NCBI GenBank assembly: GCA_002311335.1
Contig: DBZX01000007.1
Span: 13,517-44,098, forward strand
Direction: 5' to 3'
Length of the DNA stretch: 30,582 bases
Source of the DNA: a bacterium UBP10_UBA1149
GTDB lineage: Bacteria > Desulfobacterota > Binatia > UBA1149
Below, piece by piece: positions 7,709-17,212 of the stretch. The notes under the pieces are model-generated. The model saw only the letters and a list, made by a program, of their open reading frames with translations. It did not search any database and had not been told where the DNA came from. The position numbers and the translations under genes were made by a program. Positions within the stretch are counted from its first letter, which is position 1, and the number at the start of each line of letters is the position of its first letter.

Positions 7709-8623
7709 GTGGAGGCACCGCTGGAACTTCTGCACTCGGTGGCCCGTTGTACGGTTGCCGTCGACGTGAATGTGCCCGCGGGTCATCCCACGGTGGCAGT
7801 GCTGGGGCTCAAGCGCTCGGGCAGCGGCACGGTCGTCGACGAGGCCGGCCTCGTGCTGGTTCCCAACTACGTGGTAGTTGGTGCCGACAGCGTACAGGTG
7901 ACCGACCTCGAGGGTTCCAGCGTAGAAGGGCGGGTTATTGCCCACGACTACGGCAGCGGGCTGGCGGTGGTCGACATCGACAAGGTTGTTCCTGCCATAA
8001 CGCCCGGTGATTCGAACACCGTTGATCCCGGCAACGACGTTTTTATAGTGGCAGCCACCGAGGGCATGGAAAGGCGCACGGCCAGTGGGGTGGTTACCTC
8101 GGCGGAGCCCTTTGATGCCTACTGGGAGTACCGCCTCGAAAGAGCGCTCAGCCTGTCGGTGGCCAGTCCGGGGCAGGGTGGTGGCGCGCTGGCCAACAGC
8201 AGGGGCGAGCTGCTGGGCATTGTCTCGCTCAACCTGGGCATAGTCGGCCGGCAGTCGTTGGCGATACCGGCCGAGAATTTTTACGACCACAGCGAGGAGT
8301 TGCTGGCCAGCGGGCGCAGGGTCTCGCGCCCGGCGCGGGCCTGGATAGGAATGTTCTGCTACTCGCTGCCCGGGCAGACGGTGTTGGCGGGTATAATGCC
8401 CGAGAGTCCGGGTGAGCGCGCGGGCCTGCACGCCGGCGACGTGATGCTGGCGCTTGACGACACCGAGCTCGAGGATCGCGCGGATCTCTACCACCTGTTG
8501 TGGATGCACAAGCCGGGTGACACCGTCTGCCTGCGCGTGCAGCGAGAGGGCAAAATACTCGACCTTCCGGTGGTTACCGGTGACGCCGAGGACTACTTCT
8601 CGTCGGACGAAATATCGGCCTGA
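7709..8623 (+). CDS. HtrA-like trypsin-fold PDZ protein lacking the catalytic triad
   Basis: A 304-residue protein with the HtrA/DegP layout: trypsin-like fold (about 5-195) then one PDZ domain (about 208-290, with PGERAGLHAGDVMLALDD). Each catalytic position appears to be lost. The usual TNxHVV reads VPNYVV with Tyr at 54. The DxxxDLAV block reads DYGSGLAVV with Gly at 84. The GNSGGPL block reads GQGGGAL with Gly at 157. Surrounding framework residues (GSGTVVDEAGLVL, NSRGELLGIV) are kept, so this is a maintained gene rather than a decaying one. No signal peptide or membrane anchor is visible, although HtrA proteins are normally exported. It may be a scaffold or peptide-binding protein. The GTG start is set by the nearby promoter and by frame. 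Its 3' end overlaps the MFS gene on the other strand by 31 bases. Confidence 0.85.
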   Translation: MEAPLELLHSVARCTVAVDVNVPAGHPTVAVLGLKRSGSGTVVDEAGLVLVPNYVVVGADSVQVTDLEGSSVEGRVIAHDYGSGLAVVDIDKVVPAITPGDSNTVDPGNDVFIVAATEGMERRTASGVVTSAEPFDAYWEYRLERALSLSVASPGQGGGALANSRGELLGIVSLNLGIVGRQSLAIPAENFYDHSEELLASGRRVSRPARAWIGMFCYSLPGQTVLAGIMPESPGERAGLHAGDVMLALDDTELEDRADLYHLLWMHKPGDTVCLRVQREGKILDLPVVTGDAEDYFSSDEISA

Positions 8624-9783
8624 GCTCCCGGCCAGGCCGGGGCGCGGTCGGACGGTCCCCTGAGGACGAAAAACAGCAGGCCTATGCCGGTAACGGCCAG
8701 CGACACCATGTACATGGCTGCGTAACCGTGGTTTTCGACTATGGTTCCGAAGAGGAACGAGCAGGCCGAGATCCCCAGGCTGTACGACCCGCTGAACAGT
8801 GACTGGGTGCGGCCTATGTTTTCGGGGTGGCTCCAGTCCACGACCAGGGCGTTCATGGTCGGGTAGAGCAGGCCCTGGGCCAGGCCGAACACGACGCCGG
8901 CAGCCAGCACCATGGGGAGGTCTTGGGCAAAGGCGAGCATGGCCACGGCCAGGCTCATGGTCGCCATGGCCGGTATCAGCACTGCCCGGCGGCCGAAGAG
9001 GTCAGACGCGCGTCCGAGAAATATCCGCGTGGCCACGGCCGATATACTCCAGCAGGTGAAGAAGACGCCGACGCGACCGAGGTCGAGCCTGGTGATCATG
9101 GCCGGCACGAAGGTCTGCACGCTGCCAAATCCAAAGCCGTAGCAGAGCATGGCCAGGCAGGCGGCGATCACCGCCCGGCGTGCCATGCCCCTGTCGGCCG
9201 GCGTGTCGTCGGGGTGGGCGTGCAGCTCGGGGGGGCGCGGCAGCAGGCAGCTGACGAGGAAGGCGGCCACGCCCACCACGGCACCGCAGGCAAACATGTG
9301 GTCAAAGCTGAAGCGGCGGACGATTTCCTCGCCCAGGGCAGGGCTTATGGCGTGGGTGAGTATGGTGGAGATGCCGAACCAGCCCAGTGCTTCGGCCCGC
9401 CGAGAGGCCGGAGCGAAGAGTACCGCGAGGGTCTGCGCGCCGGTAAACGAGCAGGTGAAGGCCACGCCCTGCATCGCGCGCAGGGCGTAGATCTGCCAGC
9501 CTATGCCATCAACTCCTATGAAGGCCAGCGAGGTCAGGGCTCCCATCGCCGTGCCGAGGATGAGAAAACGCCGCCTGCCCATCCGGTCGAGCAGGTAGCC
9601 CACCGCTGGCAGCACGATCAAGCCCGCCAGGCCCGCTACGCCTATGATCCTGCCCGCCGCTTCTTCGCCGCCGCCTTGCTCGAGAACCCACACCGGCAGC
9701 AGGAAGAAGAAGGCGAAATTCAAGAACGAGAGAAAGTTGGCCAGCGAGACTGTAAAAAAGGCTAGCGGAATGCGAGCAGGCAT
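8593..9783 (-). CDS. Major facilitator superfamily transporter
   Basis: A 396-residue inner membrane transporter with about 12 hydrophobic segments. The loop between segments 2 and 3 has the MFS signature GYLLDRMGRRRFL, and its counterpart in the second half is GRASDLFGRRAVLIP. A charged cytoplasmic loop (PRPPELHAHPDDTPADRG) separates the halves. The overall pattern resembles drug/metabolite efflux or YfcJ/YhhS-type carriers, but no substrate can be read from sequence. The ATG at 9783 is directly preceded by AGAGGAG with almost no spacer, and a promoter-like -10 element ends 6 bases upstream. The gene runs convergently into the PDZ gene, sharing 31 bases at the 3' ends. Confidence 0.92.
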   Translation of the reverse strand: MPARIPLAFFTVSLANFLSFLNFAFFFLLPVWVLEQGGGEEAAGRIIGVAGLAGLIVLPAVGYLLDRMGRRRFLILGTAMGALTSLAFIGVDGIGWQIYALRAMQGVAFTCSFTGAQTLAVLFAPASRRAEALGWFGISTILTHAISPALGEEIVRRFSFDHMFACGAVVGVAAFLVSCLLPRPPELHAHPDDTPADRGMARRAVIAACLAMLCYGFGFGSVQTFVPAMITRLDLGRVGVFFTCWSISAVATRIFLGRASDLFGRRAVLIPAMATMSLAVAMLAFAQDLPMVLAAGVVFGLAQGLLYPTMNALVVDWSHPENIGRTQSLFSGSYSLGISACSFLFGTIVENHGYAAMYMVSLAVTGIGLLFFVLRGPSDRAPAWPGAQADISSDEK

Positions 9784-9789
9784 CTCCTC

Positions 9790-9818
9790 TTTCTAGCCGC
9801 AGCGCGGCACACTGGCAA
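9790..9818 (-). promoter_or_regulatory. Candidate MFS gene promoter
   Basis: Read on the minus strand: TTGCCA, 17 bases, TAGAAA, then 6 bases (GAGGAG) to the ATG. Transcription would start about at the A of the ATG. The AGGAG can therefore hardly act as a ribosome binding site if this promoter is used. Confidence 0.4.
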
Positions 9819-9876
9819 CGGATTGCGATTGAGCTTGTATTGCCCCACCCGGTTGGGGATGATGGAGGGCGGTCCC

Positions 9877-11685
9877 ATGTACAAGGACTGGTTTTCCCTA
9901 CGCGACCTGCCGTTCCGGCTCAGTCCGGATCCGGACTTTATTTACTTCGGTGAACAACACGCCGAGGCGTTCGCACACATGCGCTATGGCGTCGACGAGG
10001 GCAGCGGCTTCGTGGCCGTTACCGGCGAGGTTGGTTCGGGCAAGACCACGCTGGTGAGGGCGCTGATGCGCGACCTGCGCGACGCGGGCAACCTGGCCTG
10101 GGCCTACATCTTCAACCCCGTGCTGAGCCCGGTCGAGTTGTTGCAGACGATCAACGCTGAGCTCGGCCTGCCGTCGCGCAGCAGGAGCAAGAAGGAACTC
10201 ACCGAGCTGCTCAACGAGTTTCTCATCAACCAGAAAGCCGACGGCGGCAACACGGTCATAATAGTAGACGAGGCCCAGAACCTGGACCCGGTGGTCCTCG
10301 AACAACTTCGCCTGCTTTCCAATCTCGAGACCGAGACCGAAAAGCTTATCCACATAGTGCTGGTCGGCCAGCCCGAGTTACGCGGCCTGCTCGCACGGCC
10401 CGATCTCCGACAGCTGGCGCAGAGGATCACGGTGCGTTGGCACCTGGAGCCCCTGGACCGCGAGCAGCTGGGCGAGTACATGGCCAAACGCCTGCGCGTT
10501 GCCGGTGGCGATAAGGCTACCGCCCTTTTTGACGAACAGGCGATGGACGTTCTCTATGATTTTTCGGGGGGTATACCGAGGCTGATCAATATACTCGCCC
10601 ATCGCTCGTTGCTGGTGGCGTGGACGCGCGGCTGTCGCAGCGTGGGCCAGGACGAAACCGTGGCTGCGAGGGCCGAACTGCACGAGGTACGGACTCCGCT
10701 GCGAGCAGTTCCCCCGATGGGCTGGGGGGCGCGGCTTTCGGTTGCCGCCGGCGTGGCTACGGCCGCCGCCGGCGTGGCTTTTCTGCTCGTATGGTCGGTG
10801 GATGACTACCCGGGCCCCGCCGGTCCGCCGGCAGCACCGGTGGCCAGGAACTTGCCCTCGCTCGATAGCCTCCCGGACATGCCAGGCACCACCGTGGTGA
10901 GCGAAGCGCGTGCCGCGTCGAGTGCGACGCCAGTGGGGCAGGTAGCCCCGGTGGTGGCCTCGCTCGGCGGTACTTCTTCGGGCGGTGGTTTGTCCCAGCG
11001 CGGCGATACCCGGTCGGCCGATGTTCTTCTGCGACGGCTGGGCAAACAGCCGGTGTTCGACGGCGCGGTTGCGGCGATGTCGGAGTTGTTCAAGGCCTGG
11101 GGGCGTCGCCCGGTCACACCCGACGAGTCGCGCGTACCCTCGCTGGACCTCGACTCGCAGGCCGAGGACAGGGGGCTGCGTTATCTTTCCGGCAACATGA
11201 CGGTCGCCTTGCTCAGGGTCGTGGACCTTCCGCTTATTGTCGAGCTCGACCCCGGCAACGGCGGACAGGTGCGCTACGTGCTCCTGCGCGGCATGGACAG
11301 GGAGCGCGTGTTGCTCGACCTGGGCGGTTCATTGCTGGTGGGTCGCTCGGCGTTTGAAGAGGCTTGGAACGGTCGCGGCCACCTGCTCTGGAAAGACAGG
11401 GAGAGCCTGGTGCGCAGCATCGGTCCGGGCAGCGGCGGGCCGGAGGTCATGAGGCTGCAGGCGTTGCTGGCCCGGAGTGGTCACTTCGACGGAGCCGTCA
11501 ACGGCATATACGACGACGCGCTGAAGGAGTCGGTGCGTGCCTTCCAGTCGGCTTCGGGTCTGAGTCCCAACGGCGTGGTTGACCCACTCACCCAGGTAGT
11601 GCTCTACAACGCTGACACCAGTCGCAAGCGCCCGGGGCTGGGCGAGGCAATGCGAGCGGCCCTTTCGGCCGGGGGGCTGTCTTGA
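9877..11685 (+). CDS. exeA: ExeA/GspA-type AAA ATPase with peptidoglycan-binding domain
   Basis: A 602-residue inner membrane protein. The ATG at 9877 is chosen because MYKDWFSLRDLPFRLSPDPDF is the conserved opening of the family and GGAGGG lies 7 bases upstream; an earlier in-frame ORF start at 9823 adds an unlikely extension. The AAA domain covers about 40-260, with Walker A GEVGSGKT (50-57) and Walker B VIIVDEAQ (127-134). A single membrane segment follows at about 286-307. A C39-like non-peptidase domain (about 445-510) and a C-terminal peptidoglycan-binding domain (about 520-585) would be periplasmic. In Aeromonas, ExeA with ExeB helps the type II secretion secretin assemble through peptidoglycan. 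The start of gspB overlaps this stop codon. No other type II secretion genes are in view. Confidence 0.92.
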   Translation: MYKDWFSLRDLPFRLSPDPDFIYFGEQHAEAFAHMRYGVDEGSGFVAVTGEVGSGKTTLVRALMRDLRDAGNLAWAYIFNPVLSPVELLQTINAELGLPSRSRSKKELTELLNEFLINQKADGGNTVIIVDEAQNLDPVVLEQLRLLSNLETETEKLIHIVLVGQPELRGLLARPDLRQLAQRITVRWHLEPLDREQLGEYMAKRLRVAGGDKATALFDEQAMDVLYDFSGGIPRLINILAHRSLLVAWTRGCRSVGQDETVAARAELHEVRTPLRAVPPMGWGARLSVAAGVATAAAGVAFLLVWSVDDYPGPAGPPAAPVARNLPSLDSLPDMPGTTVVSEARAASSATPVGQVAPVVASLGGTSSGGGLSQRGDTRSADVLLRRLGKQPVFDGAVAAMSELFKAWGRRPVTPDESRVPSLDLDSQAEDRGLRYLSGNMTVALLRVVDLPLIVELDPGNGGQVRYVLLRGMDRERVLLDLGGSLLVGRSAFEEAWNGRGHLLWKDRESLVRSIGPGSGGPEVMRLQALLARSGHFDGAVNGIYDDALKESVRAFQSASGLSPNGVVDPLTQVVLYNADTSRKRPGLGEAMRAALSAGGLS

Positions 11686-12407
11686 GCTCTATACTCGACG
11701 CCATGCGGGACGGTGGTCCAGGGGGATCACCCGGGACGCCGCCTTCGGATGCCTCTGCGGGCGGAAAGTTGCCCGACAAAGAGAGGAACGGCGGGCAGGA
11801 TGGCGGAAATCGGAACCTGCTGCTGGGAGTAGTGGTGGCACTGGCGGTGGTCATGTTCGCTCGATCGTGGATGGGCAGCGAGCCCGCCCCGATGGAGCCC
11901 GCTCAGGTCGTGCCCGCTCCGGTGCTGTCTACCACGGGAGCGGAGGCTGTTGCGCCGCCGAAAGCTGCTGTTCCGAAAGTCGCCGCTGCCAAGCCAGCAG
12001 CGCCCAGGCCCGCACCGCCGAAAGCTGCTGCTCCCGAAGTCGCCGCCGCCAGGCCGGTGCCGCCCAAACCAGCAGCGCCCAGGCCGACGCCGCCGAAAGC
12101 TGCTGCTCCCGAAGTCGCCGCTGCCAAGCCAGCAGCGCCCAGGCCGACACCGGTTGTTCCGGCGCCACGAGAAGAGGAGATACTCGACGGCCGCCCCATG
12201 GATGCTCCTTTCCTGGGAGTCATATTCATACAGTGGGCGCGTGGTCCCAAGGATCGCCTGGCCTCGCTCAGGCTCACCGGCGGGGGCATGGCCATGGTGC
12301 GTGAGAACGACATCGTCAACGGCCTCAGGGTCGTGCGCATCGAACGCGAGGGGCTGGTGCTGTCCTGGAAGGGGCAGCAGTATCGCGAAGTAGTAGAGCG
12401 TTTCTGA
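11682..12407 (+). CDS. gspB: GspB/ExeB-like type II secretion assembly protein
   Basis: A 241-residue bitopic membrane protein. The TTG start at 11682 overlaps the exeA stop as TTGA and yields SSILDAM, the conserved opening of GspB/ExeB proteins, which supports this start over the internal ATG. A short polar cytoplasmic part is followed by one membrane segment (about 46-61). A Pro/Ala-rich linker (about 66-165) contains three near-identical repeats. The C-terminal GspB domain (about 170-241) has the features DAPFLGVIF, LASLRLTGGGMAMVRENDIV and GLVLSWKGQQY. In ExeAB systems this protein partners ExeA and contacts the secretin. The linker would span the periplasm. Confidence 0.88.
   Translation: MSSILDAMRDGGPGGSPGTPPSDASAGGKLPDKERNGGQDGGNRNLLLGVVVALAVVMFARSWMGSEPAPMEPAQVVPAPVLSTTGAEAVAPPKAAVPKVAAAKPAAPRPAPPKAAAPEVAAARPVPPKPAAPRPTPPKAAAPEVAAAKPAAPRPTPVVPAPREEEILDGRPMDAPFLGVIFIQWARGPKDRLASLRLTGGGMAMVRENDIVNGLRVVRIEREGLVLSWKGQQYREVVERF
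11952..12148 (+). repeat. Three in-frame tandem repeats encoding the Pro/Ala linker of GspB
   Basis: Near-identical units begin with CCGCCGAAAGCTGCTG at about 11955, 12015 and 12090, at intervals of 60 and 75 bases. Each encodes a version of PPKAAxPxVAAAxP followed by AAPRP. All periods are multiples of three, so copy-number change would alter linker length without breaking the frame. Confidence 0.85.
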
Positions 12408-12417
12408 TTCTTTCGCT

Positions 12418-13857
12418 TCAGCGCAGGTAGCCGAGTTCGCGCAGCTGCCGCAGGCGGTCGGGCCCCAGGGGGGACTGCGCCGCCGCTGGCCTCTGCTGGT
12501 CACCTTGCCGCCGCCAGTTGCGCAGCTGCTCCTGCAGCAGCGAGCTGTCGACCTGCCCGAAGATGTTTTCTTTTTCCATAGGGTCGCGCTCCAGGTCGTA
12601 CAGTTCCATGCGGGCACCCCCGGGCCAGGGCAGGTGTATCAGCTTGAGAGACGAGCGCGTGGCCGCCGTCCAGCGTCCAGCCAGGCCAGCTACGGGGTGC
12701 CGAGGGTTCATCGAGTACCGTTCGCGCGCCGGTGGCCCAGCCGCAAACAGCACCCGGTCGCTCGTCGGGGCCTGGCCGAAAAGGTCCTCACCGTCCATCG
12801 CCTGCGGGCAATCGAGCTTCATCAGCGCGCAGAGGGTCGGCAGAACATCGACCAGCGACACCGGGTCGGGCCGACGGCCGGGCCTACGGCCCGGCACACG
12901 CATCATCATCGGCACGTGCAGCAGCTCCTCGTAGAGGGTGAAATCGTGGGCAAAATAGAGCCCGTGATCGCCCAGGCTCTCGCCGTGGTCGGCCATGAAC
13001 ACCACCACCGTGCTGTCGGCAATTTCGAGCTCCTGCAGCGTGGCGAGCAGTCGCCCCAACTGCTGGTCGACGCAGTACAGCGCGTCGTCGTAGATAAGGC
13101 GGGTCGCCTCGAGCTCGCTTTCCGCGTAACCCTGCACACCAAAATATATTTCCTGCGGCTGCAGCTGGCCTTCCACGAAGTCGCTGATGACCTTGCTGCT
13201 GCGCTGTGAAGATCCCGGCCTGGGCTTGCAGGCAGGGTCGGGACGGTAGGGCATGTGCGTGTCCATGTAGTGGGTCCAGAGCAGAAAAGGCTCGGCGCTG
13301 TTTTTGTTCAGCCACTCCTCGGCTTGCCGGGTAACCGCCGCCGCGCCGCGCCTTGGGTGTGAGCCGGTACCCTCGCCGTCGTACCAGTCTTCAAAGCCGC
13401 GGCCGAAGCCGCTTTTGCGCCGGGCCAGCCAGGGGTTGGTCACCACGGCAGCGGTGCGGTAGCCGGCCTCGAGCGCGAGTTGGGCGAGCAGCGGGTAGTT
13501 GCTGGGCAGGCTGGTAAGTCGATCGTGGTTGACCACGCCCACTCGGTCGGGCCAGCGTCCTGTCATGGTGGCCGCCATCGCCGGCATGGTGAACGGCGCC
13601 GGCGAAAAGGCTCGGTCAAAAACAATCGCCTCGTTGGCCAGTTGATCCAGCGCGGGCGTGACGGTCTCGCCCGTGCCGGCATCACGCCACGGCCCCAGGT
13701 GATCAGCCCTCAGAGTGTCAACGACCACGAGCAGCAGCGACATCGGCTGGTCGTTCCCCCCCACACGGGGGGTGCAGGAGCCCAGGCAGGCAGCAGCGGC
13801 AATCAGCAGGACCCCGGCCAATCCCGGTGCAGACAGCGGCGGCCGTATTTCTTTCAT
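12418..13857 (-). CDS. Lipoprotein of the alkaline phosphatase/sulfatase superfamily
   Basis: A 479-residue protein. The N-terminus is a lipoprotein signal with lipobox LGSC (Cys 28), so it is exported and lipid-anchored. The sulfatase-type fold is shown by VVVDTLRADHLGP (metal ligand D47), LLWTHYMDTHMPYRPD (about 192-207), and FMADHGESLGDHG (about 287-299, metal ligands D290 and H291) with the following HDFTLYEELLHVPMMMR. The nucleophile motif, CxPxR or SxPxR in sulfatases that carry formylglycine, here reads TMPAM with Thr at 90, followed by AATMTGRWP. Thr is the nucleophile in phosphoethanolamine transferases and related phosphodiesterases, so a true sulfatase activity is doubtful. The substrate is unknown. 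A run of 11 G lies just upstream of the ATG. The gene converges on gspB with a 10-base gap. Confidence 0.85.
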   Translation of the reverse strand: MKEIRPPLSAPGLAGVLLIAAAACLGSCTPRVGGNDQPMSLLLVVVDTLRADHLGPWRDAGTGETVTPALDQLANEAIVFDRAFSPAPFTMPAMAATMTGRWPDRVGVVNHDRLTSLPSNYPLLAQLALEAGYRTAAVVTNPWLARRKSGFGRGFEDWYDGEGTGSHPRRGAAAVTRQAEEWLNKNSAEPFLLWTHYMDTHMPYRPDPACKPRPGSSQRSSKVISDFVEGQLQPQEIYFGVQGYAESELEATRLIYDDALYCVDQQLGRLLATLQELEIADSTVVVFMADHGESLGDHGLYFAHDFTLYEELLHVPMMMRVPGRRPGRRPDPVSLVDVLPTLCALMKLDCPQAMDGEDLFGQAPTSDRVLFAAGPPARERYSMNPRHPVAGLAGRWTAATRSSLKLIHLPWPGGARMELYDLERDPMEKENIFGQVDSSLLQEQLRNWRRQGDQQRPAAAQSPLGPDRLRQLRELGYLR

Positions 13858-13862
13858 CCCGG

Positions 13863-13873
13863 CCCCCCCCCCC
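13863..13873 (-). repeat. Homopolymeric G tract in the leader of the lipoprotein hydrolase gene
   Basis: On the plus strand there are 11 consecutive C, which is a run of 11 G on the coding strand, ending 5 bases before the ATG at 13857. It lies where the ribosome binding site should be and may itself act as one. Such tracts slip during replication. Confidence 0.8.
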
Positions 13874-13989
13874 TCGTCAAGCTCGGCCCGGGAATCTGCC
13901 TTGGAGTCGGTATTGCTCGAAAAAGCCCGGTAATAAAGGGGTATTTGCCTTGTTTACGGCTTTTTGAGCGCGTTTGTAGGGTTGTTTTC

Positions 13990-14018
13990 TTGACTCGTAA
14001 CATGGGCCTGCGTAGCGT
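13990..14018 (+). promoter_or_regulatory. Candidate rpoD promoter
   Basis: TTGACT (13990-13995), 17 bases, TAGCGT (14013-14018). It is the best sigma-70-like site in the 271 bases between the divergent lipoprotein gene and rpoD. The predicted leader is about 100 bases. The same -10 hexamer and spacing recur in front of the nitrilase gene. Confidence 0.4.
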
Positions 14019-14044
14019 TAAAGGCTGGTCGTTCGCCGCCGGGG

Positions 14045-14103
14045 GTACATGAGTAGTGTACCGACTATTTGTACAGCTTTTTCCGTGTCCGGACGAAGAG
14101 TAC
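14045..14103. repeat. Regularly spaced GTAC motifs in the rpoD leader
   Basis: GTAC occurs at 14045, 14058 and 14071, exactly 13 bases apart, and again at 14100. TACCGACT occurs twice (14059 and 14105). The stretch has no gene. It could be a binding array or a structured leader, or chance. Confidence 0.3.
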
Positions 14104-14128
14104 ATACCGACTGCTGACCGCAACTTTA

Positions 14129-16045
<1,917 letters not shown>

Positions 16046-16114
16046 GCCAGTAGAAGGTGGGGCGCCCGTCGGGGTGGCCTACCGGACTGGTAAATCGGCT
16101 CCATAGTTGAAACA

Positions 16115-17212
16115 ATGGTGTCTGTGGACGGGGCGAGTGATGATATCCGCGGAGGTGGGCCAGCTTCTCTGACCGATCGACTGACCCGCGGCGCGGTGTT
16201 CGGCGGAATCGGCCTCTTGCTGGTCTACGCCGCCATGGCCTGGATGGCTGGTGCCGGCGAAATGCTCGAAGCCCTGTCGGGCGTATCCCCCCTGCTGCTG
16301 TTGCTACCCATAGCGGCCACCCTGATCAGCTATGTTACCATGTCCCTTTCCTACGAGGGCATAGCCCGTGCCGCCGGCAGTCCGGTCAAATTTCTCGACA
16401 TGCTGCGGATCACTTTCGTGGCTAACGCCGCGAACTACCTGCTGCCCACCGGGGGCCTGAGCGGCTTCGCCCTGCGCACGGTCATGCTGCGCAAGAAGGG
16501 TGTCAACTCGGGTAAATCGGTGCTGATCTCGTTTACGCAGACGCTGATAACCAACTTCATGCTGCTGCTGTTTATTCTTTACGGCATGGGCCACCTGCTC
16601 CTGGGCAGCGAGGCGGGCGACACCCGCGTCACCGCGGCGATTACGGTCGTGGTCGTGCTCGTGCTGTTTCTCGGTGCCGCGACGACGATGATACTGCGCC
16701 GCTCTCTTCGTAACCGCTTTCTCGGCCTCTGTGCGCGCGCCGGACACTGGGTGCTCAAGCGTCTCGGCAAGCAGGAGCCGCAGGGCCGACGCCTGGACCT
16801 GCTTCTGTCTCACCTCAACGAGGGCATGGAGTTCCTCGCGGAACGTCCGGCCGCCTTGTCGCGCCCGGTGGCGTGGATATTTTTTGACTGGTTGTTCACG
16901 GTGGGAATTCTCTACGCGGCCTTTTACAGCGTGGGCTACCCGGCTACTTACAGCCAGGTGGCGGTGGGATTTTCGGTGTCTATCGTGGTGGCGGTCATAT
17001 CTTTTGTGCCCGGGGGCGTGGGCGTGCTCGAGGCTACCATGGCGGCCACCTTTGCCGGCGTGGGCATCGCGTTGAAAGACTCGTTTCTTCCCATCGTAAT
17101 TTTCAGGGTCTGTTTCTACGTGATCCCGGTGGCGTTGGCCTTGTTGCTGGCGCGTGGAGCGTTTGCCGAGGTGAGCGACGAAGAAGCCGAAGCCGAGGAG
17201 ATGCTGTCGTGA
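16115..17212 (+). CDS. Flippase-like integral membrane protein (LPG synthase TM-domain family, YbhN-like)
   Basis: A 365-residue membrane protein with about 8 hydrophobic segments and a polar N-terminal 25 residues. It has the family features NAANYLLPTGGLSGFALRT (about 108-126), a basic loop with RRSLRNRF, and ISFVPGGVGVLEATMAA (about 290-306), as in the membrane domain of MprF and UPF0104 proteins. MprF members flip aminoacylated lipids, but this protein has no soluble aminoacyl-transferase domain. It is therefore more likely a lipid or isoprenoid-linked intermediate transporter; that is inference. It follows rpoD by 69 bases, and its stop overlaps the GTG of the DUF502 gene. Confidence 0.85.
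   Translation: MVSVDGASDDIRGGGPASLTDRLTRGAVFGGIGLLLVYAAMAWMAGAGEMLEALSGVSPLLLLLPIAATLISYVTMSLSYEGIARAAGSPVKFLDMLRITFVANAANYLLPTGGLSGFALRTVMLRKKGVNSGKSVLISFTQTLITNFMLLLFILYGMGHLLLGSEAGDTRVTAAITVVVVLVLFLGAATTMILRRSLRNRFLGLCARAGHWVLKRLGKQEPQGRRLDLLLSHLNEGMEFLAERPAALSRPVAWIFFDWLFTVGILYAAFYSVGYPATYSQVAVGFSVSIVVAVISFVPGGVGVLEATMAATFAGVGIALKDSFLPIVIFRVCFYVIPVALALLLARGAFAEVSDEEAEAEEMLS

Noticed and set aside
8600..8610. TCGTC-G-GACGA palindrome in the PDZ/MFS overlap as bidirectional terminator
   Set aside because: The stem is 5 pairs with a one-base loop and no T tract, and it lies in coding sequence of both genes, where it simply makes both proteins read SSDE.
8827..9765. Plus-strand open frame across the MFS gene
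   Set aside because: The composition (His, Gly, Gln, Ala rich) is that of a shadow frame, and the MFS protein on the other strand is convincing.
13858..14128. A small gene or RNA gene in the longest gap
   Set aside because: No reading frame with a sensible start and no tRNA features were found; only the promoter-like site, the G tract and the GTAC repeats stand out.
16046..16114. tRNA or structured RNA between rpoD and the flippase-like gene
   Set aside because: CCAGT and ACTGG can pair at the ends, but no cloverleaf, T-loop sequence or T tract is present in the 69 bases.
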